A stretch of 39,651 nucleotides of DNA from Streptomyces sp. CBMA29 (GTDB lineage Bacteria > Actinomycetota > Actinomycetes > Streptomycetales > Streptomycetaceae). Position 1 is the stretch's first letter, and each line of letters starts with the position of its first letter. The DNA lies in assembly GCF_014596445.1 (NCBI RefSeq), contig NZ_MECL01000253.1:1-39651 (forward strand), given 5' to 3'. The notes beneath the pieces were generated by a model, which was given only the letters and a program-made list of their open reading frames with translations, was not told the DNA's origin and did not search any database. A program made the translations under genes and the position numbers. This document shows, in pieces, positions 25,350-33,111 of this stretch.

Positions 25350-26265
25350 AGCGAATCCTCGGGTCCAGGACCGCGTAAAGCAGGTCGACGAGCAGGTTGG
25401 CGGCCAGGAAGACGATCACCAGGATCGTCACGAAGCCGACGACGGTCGGCGGATTCTGCCGCAGGATGCCCTGGTAGAGCTGGTAGCCGACGCCGTGGAT
25501 GTTGTAGATCCGCTCGGTGACGATGGCACCGCCCATGAGCGCGCCGAGGTCGGTGCCGAGGAAGGTCACCACGGGTATCAGCGAGTTGCGCAGCAGGTGG
25601 ACGGTGACCACCCGGCGCTTGGGCAGGCCCTTGGCCACGGCCGTGCGCAGGTAGTCCGCGCGGGAGTTCTCCGCGACCGAGGTACGGGTCAGCCGGGCCA
25701 CATAGGCGAGCGAGACACCGGCCAGGACGAGTCCCGGCAGGATCAGGTCACCGATCGGGGCGCCCTCGGCGACCGCCGGATTGGCCAGGCCCCACTTCAC
25801 GCCCACGAAGTACTGGAGCAGGAAGGCGGTCACGAAGGTCGGGATGGACACGACGAGCAGCGTGAACGCGAGCACGCCCGAGTCCGCGAACCGGCCGCGC
25901 CGCAGCCCGGCCAGCAGGCCGAGCCCGATGCCGACGACCGCCTCGATCGCGAAGGCGACCATGGTCAGCCGGATGGTGACCGGGAAGGCCGTGCCCATCA
26001 GCTCGGTGACCGGCTGCCCGGTGGCGGCGGTACCGAAGTTGCCGCTGAGGATCTGCCACATGTAGTGCCCGTACTGCGCGGGCAGCGAGTGGTCCAGATA
26101 CAGGTCGTGCCTGATCTGGTTCGCCGTGGCGGGGTCGGGTGCCCGGTCGCCGAACATGGCGGCCACCGGGTCGCCGAGCGCGTAGACCATGACGAAGATC
26201 AAAAAGGTGGTTCCGATGAAGACCGGAACCATCTGGAGCAGTCGTCGAATGACGTAGCGCCCCAT
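25342..26265 (-). CDS. Peptide ABC transporter permease, DppB/OppB type (operon C)
   Basis: A 307-residue inner-membrane subunit opening MGRYVIRRLLQMVPVFIGTT, with the same plan and length as its operon B paralogue. It carries FGDRAPDPATANQIRHDLYL, the docking loop DYLRTAVAKGLPKRRVVTVH, and the end LLYAVLDPRIRYV. The first external loop and the IEAVVGIGLGLLAGLRRGR helix region differ most from operon B. That fits divergence on the substrate side. A hairpin separates it from the binding-protein gene. Confidence 0.92.
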   Translation of the reverse strand: MGRYVIRRLLQMVPVFIGTTFLIFVMVYALGDPVAAMFGDRAPDPATANQIRHDLYLDHSLPAQYGHYMWQILSGNFGTAATGQPVTELMGTAFPVTIRLTMVAFAIEAVVGIGLGLLAGLRRGRFADSGVLAFTLLVVSIPTFVTAFLLQYFVGVKWGLANPAVAEGAPIGDLILPGLVLAGVSLAYVARLTRTSVAENSRADYLRTAVAKGLPKRRVVTVHLLRNSLIPVVTFLGTDLGALMGGAIVTERIYNIHGVGYQLYQGILRQNPPTVVGFVTILVIVFLAANLLVDLLYAVLDPRIRYV

Positions 26266-26358
26266 CTGTCCTCCAGGGATCGGGGCAGACGTGAGCCGGG
26301 GCTTGTGACCCCGGCCGACCTCCGCACCGCGAGCGGTTGCTGTCAGTTCCCCCCGAAC

Positions 26359-26392
26359 GCGCGCCCGCCACGGGGTGCCATGGCGGGCGCGC
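26359..26392 (-). terminator. Perfect 12-bp hairpin after binding-protein gene of operon C
   Basis: GCGCGCCCGCCA (26359-26370) pairs with 26381-26392 around a ten-base loop, 13 bases after the binding-protein stop. A second smaller hairpin (GCCGGGG at 26295-26301 with 26309-26315) lies nearer the permease start. The placement matches operons A and B, though the stem sequences are unrelated. Confidence 0.7.
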
Positions 26393-26405
26393 TTACGGCA
26401 TCAGG

Positions 26406-28049
26406 TCAGTTGTTGACCGTGATGTCGGTGAAGACGGGGACACTGAAGGCGTTCTCCGTCACGTTGGACACACGGGACGACCAGCCGGCGCCACCGTTCT
26501 GGTACCAGAGCGGGATGACCGGCATGTCCTTCATCAGGATCTTCTCGGCGTCCTGGTAGAACCCGATCGCCTTGGCGGTGTCCGGCTCCGAGTTCGCCTG
26601 CTTGATCAGCGAGTCGAACTGCGGGTTGCTGTAGTGCGAGTCGTTCGAGCTGGCGCCCGTCACGTACAGCGGCGTCAGGAAGTTGTCGATCAGCGGGTAG
26701 TCCATCTGCCAGCCGGAGCGGAACGGCTGGGTCATCTCACCCTTGGTGATCTGGTTGCGGAAGTCCGCGAACGTGCCGGTGGGGGCGCCGACGCACGCCT
26801 TGTTGTTGCCCACCACGTTGTTGATGCTGTTGCAGACCGCGTCGACCCACTGCTTGTGCGAGCCGGTGTCGGCGTTGTACCCGATGGTCATGTGACCGCC
26901 GGGAATGCCGCCGCCGTCCTGGATGAGCTGCTTCGCCTTGACCGGGTCGTACGTGACCGACTCGCCGCCGACGGAGTCGCTGTAACCGCCGGCCGCGCCC
27001 AGCACCGGGGAGGTGAGGTCGGTGGCCGGGGTGCGGGTGCCCTGGAAGATCTTCTCGGTGATGGTCTTCCGGTCGATCGCCATGGACAGGCCCTGGCGGA
27101 CCTTCTCCATGCCGGGGGCGCTCCACGCCTTCTGGTTCAGCGGGAAGGAGACCGTCTGGATGATGCCGGCCGGCTGGTTGAGGTAGCGGCCGCCGAGGTC
27201 CGACTTCACGTGGCTGAGCTGCTCGGCCGGAACGTCGTCCAGGACGTCCAGGTTGCCCGCCTGGAGGTCGGCGTAGGCGGTGTTGCTGTCGGTGTAGACC
27301 TTCAGCAGCACGCCCTTGTTCTTCGGCTTGCTCGGGCCCGTGTAGTTCGGGTTCGGGACCAGCTTCATGCTGGTGCCCTTGCTGTACGAGTCGATCATGT
27401 ACGGGCCGTCGCCGACCGGCTTGTTGAGGTAGCCGGCGTGGTCGGTGAAGAACGACTTCGGCAGCGGCGCGAACGCCTTGTAGCCGAGGCGGTCGGGCCA
27501 CGTGGAGAACTTCTGGGTGAGCTTGACGGTGAAGGTGGTGTCGTCCACGACCTTCAGACCCGACATGGTCTTCGCGGTCGGGGCGGCACCCTCCTTGTCG
27601 GGGTGCACCGCGGCGTAGCCGTCGATGTCCGCGAAGAAGTACGCGTTGAGCTGCTTGTTCGTCAGCAGCGCGCCGTAGTTCCAGGCGTCGACGAACGAGC
27701 CGGCGGTCACCGGGGTGCCGTCGGAGAACTTCAGGCCCTGCTTGATCTTGATGGTGAAGTTCTGCTGGTCGGTCGTGGTGATCGAGTCAGCGGCCTCAAG
27801 GTTGGCCTTCCCCGTCTTGGGGTCGTACTCCTTGAGGTTCATGAAGATCATGTCCAGGACCTTGCCGCCCTGGACCTCGTTGGTGTTCGCCGGCTCCAGG
27901 GGGTTCTGGGGGTCTCCCCACCACGCCCTGACGATGCCGTCGTTGGAACCGCCGGCCTTGTTGTCCGAATCACCGGAACCGCAGGCGGTTGCCGCGAGGG
28001 CGACGACTGCCGCGCCTATGACCCACTTGGCGCTCTTGGCACCGCGCAT
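26406..28049 (-). CDS. Peptide-binding lipoprotein, SBP family 5 (operon C)
   Basis: A 547-residue extracytoplasmic peptide receptor. The start ATG 28049 has GAGGAGG seven bases upstream. The signal MRGAKSAKWVIGAAVVALAA is followed by lipobox ATAC with lipid-modified Cys23. Shared with operon B are GDPQNPLEPANTNEVQGGKV, NQPAGIIQTVSFPLN, RQGLSMAIDRKTI and AVCNSINNVVGNNKACVG. Differences concentrate in the middle of the protein, where peptides bind. Operon B's GLCGAECTYD cysteine pair is replaced by DSVGGESVTYD. It is the first gene of operon C, with a structured leader upstream. Confidence 0.93.
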   Translation of the reverse strand: MRGAKSAKWVIGAAVVALAATACGSGDSDNKAGGSNDGIVRAWWGDPQNPLEPANTNEVQGGKVLDMIFMNLKEYDPKTGKANLEAADSITTTDQQNFTIKIKQGLKFSDGTPVTAGSFVDAWNYGALLTNKQLNAYFFADIDGYAAVHPDKEGAAPTAKTMSGLKVVDDTTFTVKLTQKFSTWPDRLGYKAFAPLPKSFFTDHAGYLNKPVGDGPYMIDSYSKGTSMKLVPNPNYTGPSKPKNKGVLLKVYTDSNTAYADLQAGNLDVLDDVPAEQLSHVKSDLGGRYLNQPAGIIQTVSFPLNQKAWSAPGMEKVRQGLSMAIDRKTITEKIFQGTRTPATDLTSPVLGAAGGYSDSVGGESVTYDPVKAKQLIQDGGGIPGGHMTIGYNADTGSHKQWVDAVCNSINNVVGNNKACVGAPTGTFADFRNQITKGEMTQPFRSGWQMDYPLIDNFLTPLYVTGASSNDSHYSNPQFDSLIKQANSEPDTAKAIGFYQDAEKILMKDMPVIPLWYQNGGAGWSSRVSNVTENAFSVPVFTDITVNN

Positions 28050-28401
28050 GGGTTTGCCTCCTCAGGAGTCACTGTCGATACGTGAAAGGAAGGCCGGTCG
28101 CCGCTGACACTCCTGACACCCCTGACAGGAGAAGGGCCTGGCCTTCCGTGCTCGTGAGTCGGCGCTCCCCATCAGCGCGTGACCCATTGACCCGAGCTCA
28201 ACTTCGTCCACTATCGGGCACGTTTGAGGTCGCTCGGAACAGGGCCTGGTTTCGCTTCGGTCACGATGGGCAGAGGAGCCTGCTCAAAATTCGGACAATC
28301 TGGAACGTACGCAGACAGGTTCGAAACGGACAGTGTGATCTTTCTTACGCCGCTCAGCGGCGATGAACGTCCGGATAACGGACGGTGCGGGAAACCCAAA
28401 A
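28050..28401. other. Upstream region of operon C
   Basis: About 350 bases with no convincing gene. It must contain the operon C promoter, but I find no good -35/-10 pair. Close to the gene it holds the nested inverted repeat and 9-base tandem repeats described separately. The stretch from about 28270 to 28350 is relatively AT-rich, and the typA terminator lies beyond it. Confidence 0.5.
28088..28147 (-). promoter_or_regulatory. Structured leader with 9-base direct repeats before operon C
   Basis: An outer stem GGAAGGCC (28088-28095) / GGCCTTCC (28140-28147) encloses an inner stem CTCCTG (28110-28115) / CAGGAG (28126-28131). The interior also reads as three copies of a 9-base unit beginning TGACA at 28105, 28114 and 28123. 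It ends about 40 bases before the binding-protein start. It could be an RNA structure or a repressor site with iterated half-sites. The role is inferred. Confidence 0.4.
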
Positions 28402-28472
28402 GGGGCGCGGAGAGCGCGCGACCAGCCCCCACCGGCCGGCAGTGAAGGCAGTCGCTCGGCTCCCCGCGCCCC
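28402..28472 (-). terminator. typA terminator, a copy of a dispersed Streptomyces repeat
   Basis: On the minus strand GGGGCGCGG (28464-28472) pairs with CCGCGCCCC (28402-28410), followed by TTTTGGG. This is a rare T-run and a good intrinsic terminator 16 bases after typA. Read on the plus strand, the segment GCGCGACCAGCCCCCACCGG matches, from memory, a palindromic element scattered through many Streptomyces genomes at gene ends. A second partial copy is at 32501. Confidence 0.7.
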
Positions 28473-28488
28473 TAGGAGCGCATCGCGC

Positions 28489-30354
28489 TTACCGCTTGGC
28501 CCGAGCCGCCGAGCGGCCCCGCTCCTTCTGGTCCAGGACGACCTTGCGGATACGGACCGTCTCCGGGGTCACCTCGATGCACTCGTCCTCGCGGCAGAAC
28601 TCCAGCGACTGCTCCAGCGAGAGCCTGCGCGGCGGCACCACGTTCTCGGTGTTGTCCGCGGACGCGGCGCGCATGTTGGTGAGCTTCTTCTCCTTGGTGA
28701 TGTTCACGTCCATGTCGTCGGACCGCGAGTTCTCACCGATGATCATGCCCTCGTAGACCTCCGTGGTCGCCTCGACGAAGATCACGCCGCGCTCCTGGAG
28801 GTTGATCATGGCGAACGGCGTCACGACACCGGCGCGGTCGGCCACCAGGGAGCCGTTGTTACGGGTCCGCAGGTCGCCGAACCACGGCTCGTGGCCCTCG
28901 AAGATGCTGTGCGCGATGCCGGTGCCGCGGGTGTCGGTGAGGAATTCCGTACGGAAGCCGATCAGGCCGCGGGCCGGGACGACGAACTCCATGCGGACCC
29001 AGCCGGAGCCGTGGTTCGTCATGGTCTCCATGCGGCCCTTGCGGGTCGCCATGAGCTGGGTGATCGCGCCCAGGTACTCCTCGGGGCAGTCCACCGTCAT
29101 CCGCTCGACCGGCTCGTGGATCTTGCCGTCGATCACCTTGGTGACCACCTGCGGCTTGCCGACGGTCAGCTCGAAGCCCTCGCGGCGCATCTGCTCGACC
29201 AGGATGGCCAGCGCCAGCTCGCCGCGGCCCTGGACCTCCCAGGAGTCGGGGCGCTCGGTGGGCAGCACGCGCAGCGAGACGTTGCCGATCAGCTCCCGGT
29301 CGAGGCGGTCCTTGACCTGGCGGGCGGTGACCTTGTGGCCCTTGCCGCCCTTGCCGACCAGCGGCGAGGTGTTCGTACCGATGGTCATCGAGATCGCGGG
29401 CTCGTCGACCGTGATGAGCGGCAGCGCTACCGGGTTCTCCAGGTCGGCCAGCGTCTCGCCGATGGTGATCTCCGGAATACCGGCCACCGCGCAGATGTCG
29501 CCGGGGCCCGCCATCTCGGCGGGCTTGCGGGTCAGCGCCTCGGTCATCAGCAGCTCGGTGATCTTGACCTGGGTGACCGAGCCGTCGCGCTTGATCCACG
29601 CGACCTGCTGGCCCTTGCGCAGCTCGCCCTCCTCCACCCGGAGCAGGGCGATACGGCCGAGGAAGTTGTCCGCGTCGAGGTTGGTGACGTGCGCCTGGAG
29701 CGGCGCGCCCTCGGTGTACGTGGGGGCCGGGACGGTGGACAGGATCGTGGAGAAGAACGGCTCCAGGCTGTCGCTGTCGGCCGGGACCGTGCCGTTCTCC
29801 GGCTTGGTCAGCGAGGCGATGCCGTCCCGCGCGCACGCGTAGACGATCGGGAACTCGATCTGGTCCTCGGTGGCGTCCAGGTCCAGGAACAGGTCGTACG
29901 TCTCGTTGACGACCTCGTCGATCCGGGAGTCGGGGCGGTCCGTCTTGTTCACGCAGAGGATGACCGGCAGATTCGCCGACAGCGCCTTGCGGAGTACGAA
30001 ACGGGTCTGCGGCAGCGGGCCCTCGGAGGCGTCCACGAGCAGGACGACCGCGTCGACCATGGACAGGCCGCGCTCCACCTCGCCGCCGAAGTCGGCGTGG
30101 CCCGGGGTGTCGATGATGTTGATCGTGATGACATCGCCGCCACCCTTGGGGTGGTACTTCACGGCGGTGTTCTTCGCGAGAATGGTGATGCCCTTCTCGC
30201 GCTCCAGGTCGTTGGAGTCCATCATCCGATCGTCGAGATGCTGGTGGGCGGCGAATGCGCCGGCCTGCTTGAGCATCGCGTCGACGAGGGTCGTCTTGCC
30301 GTGGTCGACGTGGGCGACGATGGCGACGTTACGAATATCGTGGCGCGTGGACAT
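28489..30354 (-). CDS. typA: Translational GTPase TypA/BipA
   Basis: A 621-residue ribosome-associated GTPase of the EF-G-like class, involved in ribosome assembly and stress adaptation. The G domain shows G1 AHVDHGKTTL (14-23), G2 REKGITILAKNT, G3 DTPGHADFGGE and G4 NKTDRPD. Domain II follows (GRIALLRVEEGELRKGQQV). The C-terminal half contains the BipA hallmarks GRGELALAILVEQMRREGFE and RGLIGFRTEFLTDTRGTGI, and the tail is basic (KERGRSAARAKR). Length agrees with the family (about 610-630). The ATG at 30354 has GGGAGAA about ten bases upstream. It stands alone between two terminators. Confidence 0.96.
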   Translation of the reverse strand: MSTRHDIRNVAIVAHVDHGKTTLVDAMLKQAGAFAAHQHLDDRMMDSNDLEREKGITILAKNTAVKYHPKGGGDVITINIIDTPGHADFGGEVERGLSMVDAVVLLVDASEGPLPQTRFVLRKALSANLPVILCVNKTDRPDSRIDEVVNETYDLFLDLDATEDQIEFPIVYACARDGIASLTKPENGTVPADSDSLEPFFSTILSTVPAPTYTEGAPLQAHVTNLDADNFLGRIALLRVEEGELRKGQQVAWIKRDGSVTQVKITELLMTEALTRKPAEMAGPGDICAVAGIPEITIGETLADLENPVALPLITVDEPAISMTIGTNTSPLVGKGGKGHKVTARQVKDRLDRELIGNVSLRVLPTERPDSWEVQGRGELALAILVEQMRREGFELTVGKPQVVTKVIDGKIHEPVERMTVDCPEEYLGAITQLMATRKGRMETMTNHGSGWVRMEFVVPARGLIGFRTEFLTDTRGTGIAHSIFEGHEPWFGDLRTRNNGSLVADRAGVVTPFAMINLQERGVIFVEATTEVYEGMIIGENSRSDDMDVNITKEKKLTNMRAASADNTENVVPPRRLSLEQSLEFCREDECIEVTPETVRIRKVVLDQKERGRSAARAKR

Positions 30355-30450
30355 GCTGCGGCGCTTCTCCCGGAATCGTGGATGGACGTCGCGTTCCTCG
30401 TTGACGCGCTCGCCTGCCGGGCAAGGTCACGCCGCGGCCTTACCCCATGG

Positions 30451-30510
30451 TACGGGCCCCAACCCCCCTCGGCCGCCGATGGCTGCCTTCAGAGGGGGCC
30501 GGGGCCCGTA
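30451..30510 (-). terminator. Terminator after orphan peptide-binding lipoprotein gene
   Basis: TACGGGCCCC (30451-30460) pairs perfectly with GGGGCCCGTA (30501-30510). A further stem CCCCCTC / GAGGGGG lies inside, with a small internal loop and a loop of about 21 bases. It begins about 30 bases after the stop of the 30541-32298 gene and precedes typA on the same strand. It separates the two units. Confidence 0.75.
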
Positions 30511-30540
30511 ATCGCACGGTTTTCCGCGGCTGCTCCGCGC

Positions 30541-32298
30541 CTACTTGCGGAAGCCGAGGTTCTGGTAGTCGGGGGTCTGGAAGCCGAAGGCGCCCGCGTT
30601 GGCGACGGTGGTGCGCAGCGCGACCAGGCCGGGGCGCTGGTAGAGCGGGATGGAACCGGCCGCGGCCCAGATCCGGGCGTCGGCCTTGGAGGTCAGGTCG
30701 CGGGCCGCGGAGGAGTCCAGCTCGCCGCCCGCCCGGTCCAGGAGCTGGTCGATCTGGTCGGTGCCGACCCGCGTGTAGTTCTGCGCCACGGTCAGCGAGC
30801 CGTCGGGGGCGGGCACCGGCTTGGCGAAGATCGGGGTGTCGTCGGTGGCCGGGTAGGCCGTGCCGGGCCAGGAGTAGAGCGCCAGGTCGAAGTCGCCCGA
30901 GGCGATGTGGTCCTGGAAGTAGCTGTCGCCCGCGACCTTGGTCATCTCGGTGCGGATGCCGATGCCGGAGAGCATCGTGGCGATCCGGGTGCCGACGTCG
31001 TCCAGCGTCGGGGAGTCCGCCGGGAGCACGAAGCGCATGGTGAGCTGCTTGCCCGCCTTGCTGACGGCGGCTGCGGGCTCCACGACGGTGACGGCGCCGG
31101 AGGCCGCGGTACGGCCGGGGCCGCCGGCCGCCTGGTCGCCGGTCTTGGCGTTGCTGCGCGTCCAGCCCGCGTCGGCCAGCAGCGCCTGGGCCTGCTGCAC
31201 GTCGTTGCTGCCGAGCGCCGAGCTGTTGTCGCGGTAGCCGTCCTGCGAGGGCAGCACCAGGTGGTTGCCGAGCGCCTCGTCGGGCAGCCCGAGCGGCTTG
31301 AGCACGGCGGTGGCGATGGCCTTGCGGTCGATGGCGCGGGCCACGGCGTGCCGGATGCGCTCGTCGGCCAGCGGTCCCGTACTGCCGTTGATGGCGAGCT
31401 GCGCGTACGCGGCGTCCGGCGCCTTCCGTACGGCCAGGCCCTTGGTCGCGGTCACCCCGGTGACCGCGCCGGGGTCGATCTCGGCCAGGTCGAGGGCGCC
31501 CGCGGCGAGCGCGGCGGGGCGCTTGTCCATCGGCACGGCGGTCAGCACGATCTGGTCGAGCTTGGCGGGTTCGCCCCACCACGCCTTGTTGCGGTCCAGC
31601 GTGACGGTGCCCTTCTTGGTGTCCACGGCCTCGACCGCGAAGGGGCCCGCGACGACCGGCAGCTTGGTGCGTACGCCGTCGTTGAAGGTGTCCGCGTCGC
31701 CGGTCACCGACTTCGGGTACAGCGGGCTGAACAGCGACTTCCAGTCCGCGTACGGGCTGGCGAAGGTGACCTCGACCTGCTGGGCGTCCTTGCCCTGCCG
31801 GACGTCGGAGATCCGGTCGTAACCGGCGTTGCGGGCCGTCCAGAAGGCGCTGTTCTTGCCGTTCAGCGCCTTCCACTGGGCGACGAAGTCGGCCGCGCCG
31901 ACCGCCTGGCCGTCGCTCCACTTCGCCTTGGGGTTCAGGTGGTACGTGACCACCTGGCGCGGTGCTTGCGCGACGTCCGCGGCGCTGAGGAAGTCGCTGT
32001 CGGCCCGCGGGGAGCCGTGGCCGTCGAGCCGGTACATCGCCGGGAGGGTGGCCCCCGCGATCGTCAGCGTGTCGGCGTCCGCGTCCGCCTGGTACGCGTT
32101 CAGCGTGCGGGGCAGCTCATCGGTCGCCCAGCGCAGCGTGCCGCCGTCGCGGACGCCCGCGCGCGAGACCGTCGCGATGTCGGTGCCCGCCGTCCCGGCG
32201 GCGCCGCCGCCCGACGAGCAGGCGGTCAGGGTCATGGCCGCCCCGGCGGTCAGCGCCACGGCGGCGCGCAATACGGGTGGGTTCGCGCTGCGGTTCAT
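30541..32298 (-). CDS. Orphan peptide-binding lipoprotein, SBP family 5
   Basis: A 585-residue extracytoplasmic receptor. The signal has lipobox LTAC with lipid-modified Cys27. Family-5 markers include GGTLRWATDELPRTLNAYQ, YHLNPKAKWSDGQAVGAADF, DERIRHAVARAIDRKAIA and NYTRVGTDQIDQLLDRAGGE. It belongs to the more distant 'ABC transporter family substrate-binding protein' type rather than to the operon A-C receptors. No permease or ATPase is adjacent, so it may serve one of the nearby transporters or act as a sensor. The ATG at 32298 has GGAGGTG about nine bases upstream. The linker insertion GDQAAGGPGRTAASGAVTVV is Gly/Ala rich. Confidence 0.9.
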   Translation of the reverse strand: MNRSANPPVLRAAVALTAGAAMTLTACSSGGGAAGTAGTDIATVSRAGVRDGGTLRWATDELPRTLNAYQADADADTLTIAGATLPAMYRLDGHGSPRADSDFLSAADVAQAPRQVVTYHLNPKAKWSDGQAVGAADFVAQWKALNGKNSAFWTARNAGYDRISDVRQGKDAQQVEVTFASPYADWKSLFSPLYPKSVTGDADTFNDGVRTKLPVVAGPFAVEAVDTKKGTVTLDRNKAWWGEPAKLDQIVLTAVPMDKRPAALAAGALDLAEIDPGAVTGVTATKGLAVRKAPDAAYAQLAINGSTGPLADERIRHAVARAIDRKAIATAVLKPLGLPDEALGNHLVLPSQDGYRDNSSALGSNDVQQAQALLADAGWTRSNAKTGDQAAGGPGRTAASGAVTVVEPAAAVSKAGKQLTMRFVLPADSPTLDDVGTRIATMLSGIGIRTEMTKVAGDSYFQDHIASGDFDLALYSWPGTAYPATDDTPIFAKPVPAPDGSLTVAQNYTRVGTDQIDQLLDRAGGELDSSAARDLTSKADARIWAAAGSIPLYQRPGLVALRTTVANAGAFGFQTPDYQNLGFRK

Positions 32299-32729
32299 GG
32301 ATCGGACACCTCCGGCGGCCCGGCATAGACCGGGGGAATACTCATGTGGCCTGATTTGCGGTTAATCACTTCCCAGTGGAGGGGGCGAGGGTGGCCGCTC
32401 CCCCCCGACACGACCGCAATGCCCCGCTCTTCCACCCGTACGGCCCCCTGTCGGGGGGCGGGGCGGCTCCTTGCGCTGGGACGCCGGCCACGTGTTCTCA
32501 GGGGCGCGGGGACCTGCGCGCTCAGCCGCGACGCTCCCGCAGGTCACCACCGGCCCCGAAGGGGCCATTCGGTTGTCGCCGGACCACCGGCCCGGATGTC
32601 GAGTGGCCGCCCCGGAGGGGAATTGGTGCACGCGTCTTCCCAACCGGAGGTGTGACGCGCGACACTTCCAGGCGCGGCAGCGTCACCGACCGCATCACCC
32701 CCGCACGGCGGAGAAGGTGAGGCATCCGT
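32299..32729. other. Intergenic region rich in hairpins, divergent
   Basis: About 430 bases between the orphan receptor gene (-) and the small conserved gene (+). It holds three hairpins: CCCCCCGACA (32401-32410) with 32449-32458, GACCTGCG (32511-32518) with 32538-32545, and GGCCCC-GAA-GGGGCC at 32552-32566. A partial dispersed repeat starts at 32501. I see no gene and no clear promoter. Confidence 0.55.
32501..32545 (+). repeat. Partial copy of the dispersed Streptomyces palindromic element
   Basis: GGGGCGCGGGGACCTGCGCG (32501-32520) followed by CTCAGCCGCGACGC resembles both the copy at 28402-28472 (GGGGCGCGGAGAGCGCGCGA) and the element remembered from other Streptomyces. It folds on itself through GACCTGCG/CGCAGGTC. 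Confidence 0.45.
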
Positions 32730-33017
32730 ATGTCCCTGCAAGACGATCTGACGTCGGTCAAACGGCGGCTCGACGATTTGATGCGCTGCGTCGGGCGGCT
32801 GGACGAGCACGTGGGCGACAGCCTGGACATGCGCAGGGTGCGGGCCGACGCGGCCCATCTGCGGGAGAGCCTGGCTCTGCTGCAAGAGGCCGTCCCGACG
32901 ACCGCGGGCATCCGCAAGGTCGAGATGGTGACGATCCCGGACGCGCCGTACGACCGCGGCCTGTGGGCCGACGCGGAGGACGAGGGGCTGGGCTCGCCGC
33001 ACCGGCACGCGCCGTAG
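32730..33017 (+). CDS. Small helical hypothetical protein upstream of sdh
   Basis: A 95-residue protein. The first 60 residues are strongly helical with heptad-like spacing (LQDDLTSVKRRLDDLMRCVG, then RLDEHVGDSLDMRRVRADAA), suggesting a short coiled coil. The tail is acidic, then His-rich (DAEDEGLGSPHRHAP). No membrane segment or known domain is seen. GAAGGTGAGG precedes the ATG. It lies 94 bases before the succinate dehydrogenase membrane subunit on the same strand and may be cotranscribed with it. No function is proposed. Confidence 0.75.
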   Translation: MSLQDDLTSVKRRLDDLMRCVGRLDEHVGDSLDMRRVRADAAHLRESLALLQEAVPTTAGIRKVEMVTIPDAPYDRGLWADAEDEGLGSPHRHAP

Positions 33018-33111
33018 CGCGCGGCACCGGCCCGCGGCGGCCGTACCACCCCCGCACCCCTCGGCGCCCGCACCCGGCGGCGTCCCCTCCCCCGTTCCTT
33101 CGGAGTCCTCC

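Noticed and set aside
28363..32328. Plus-strand open frame of 1321 codons
   Set aside because: It is antisense to typA and the receptor gene, both unmistakable by motif. The translation is Arg/Val/Leu-rich filler with no domain.
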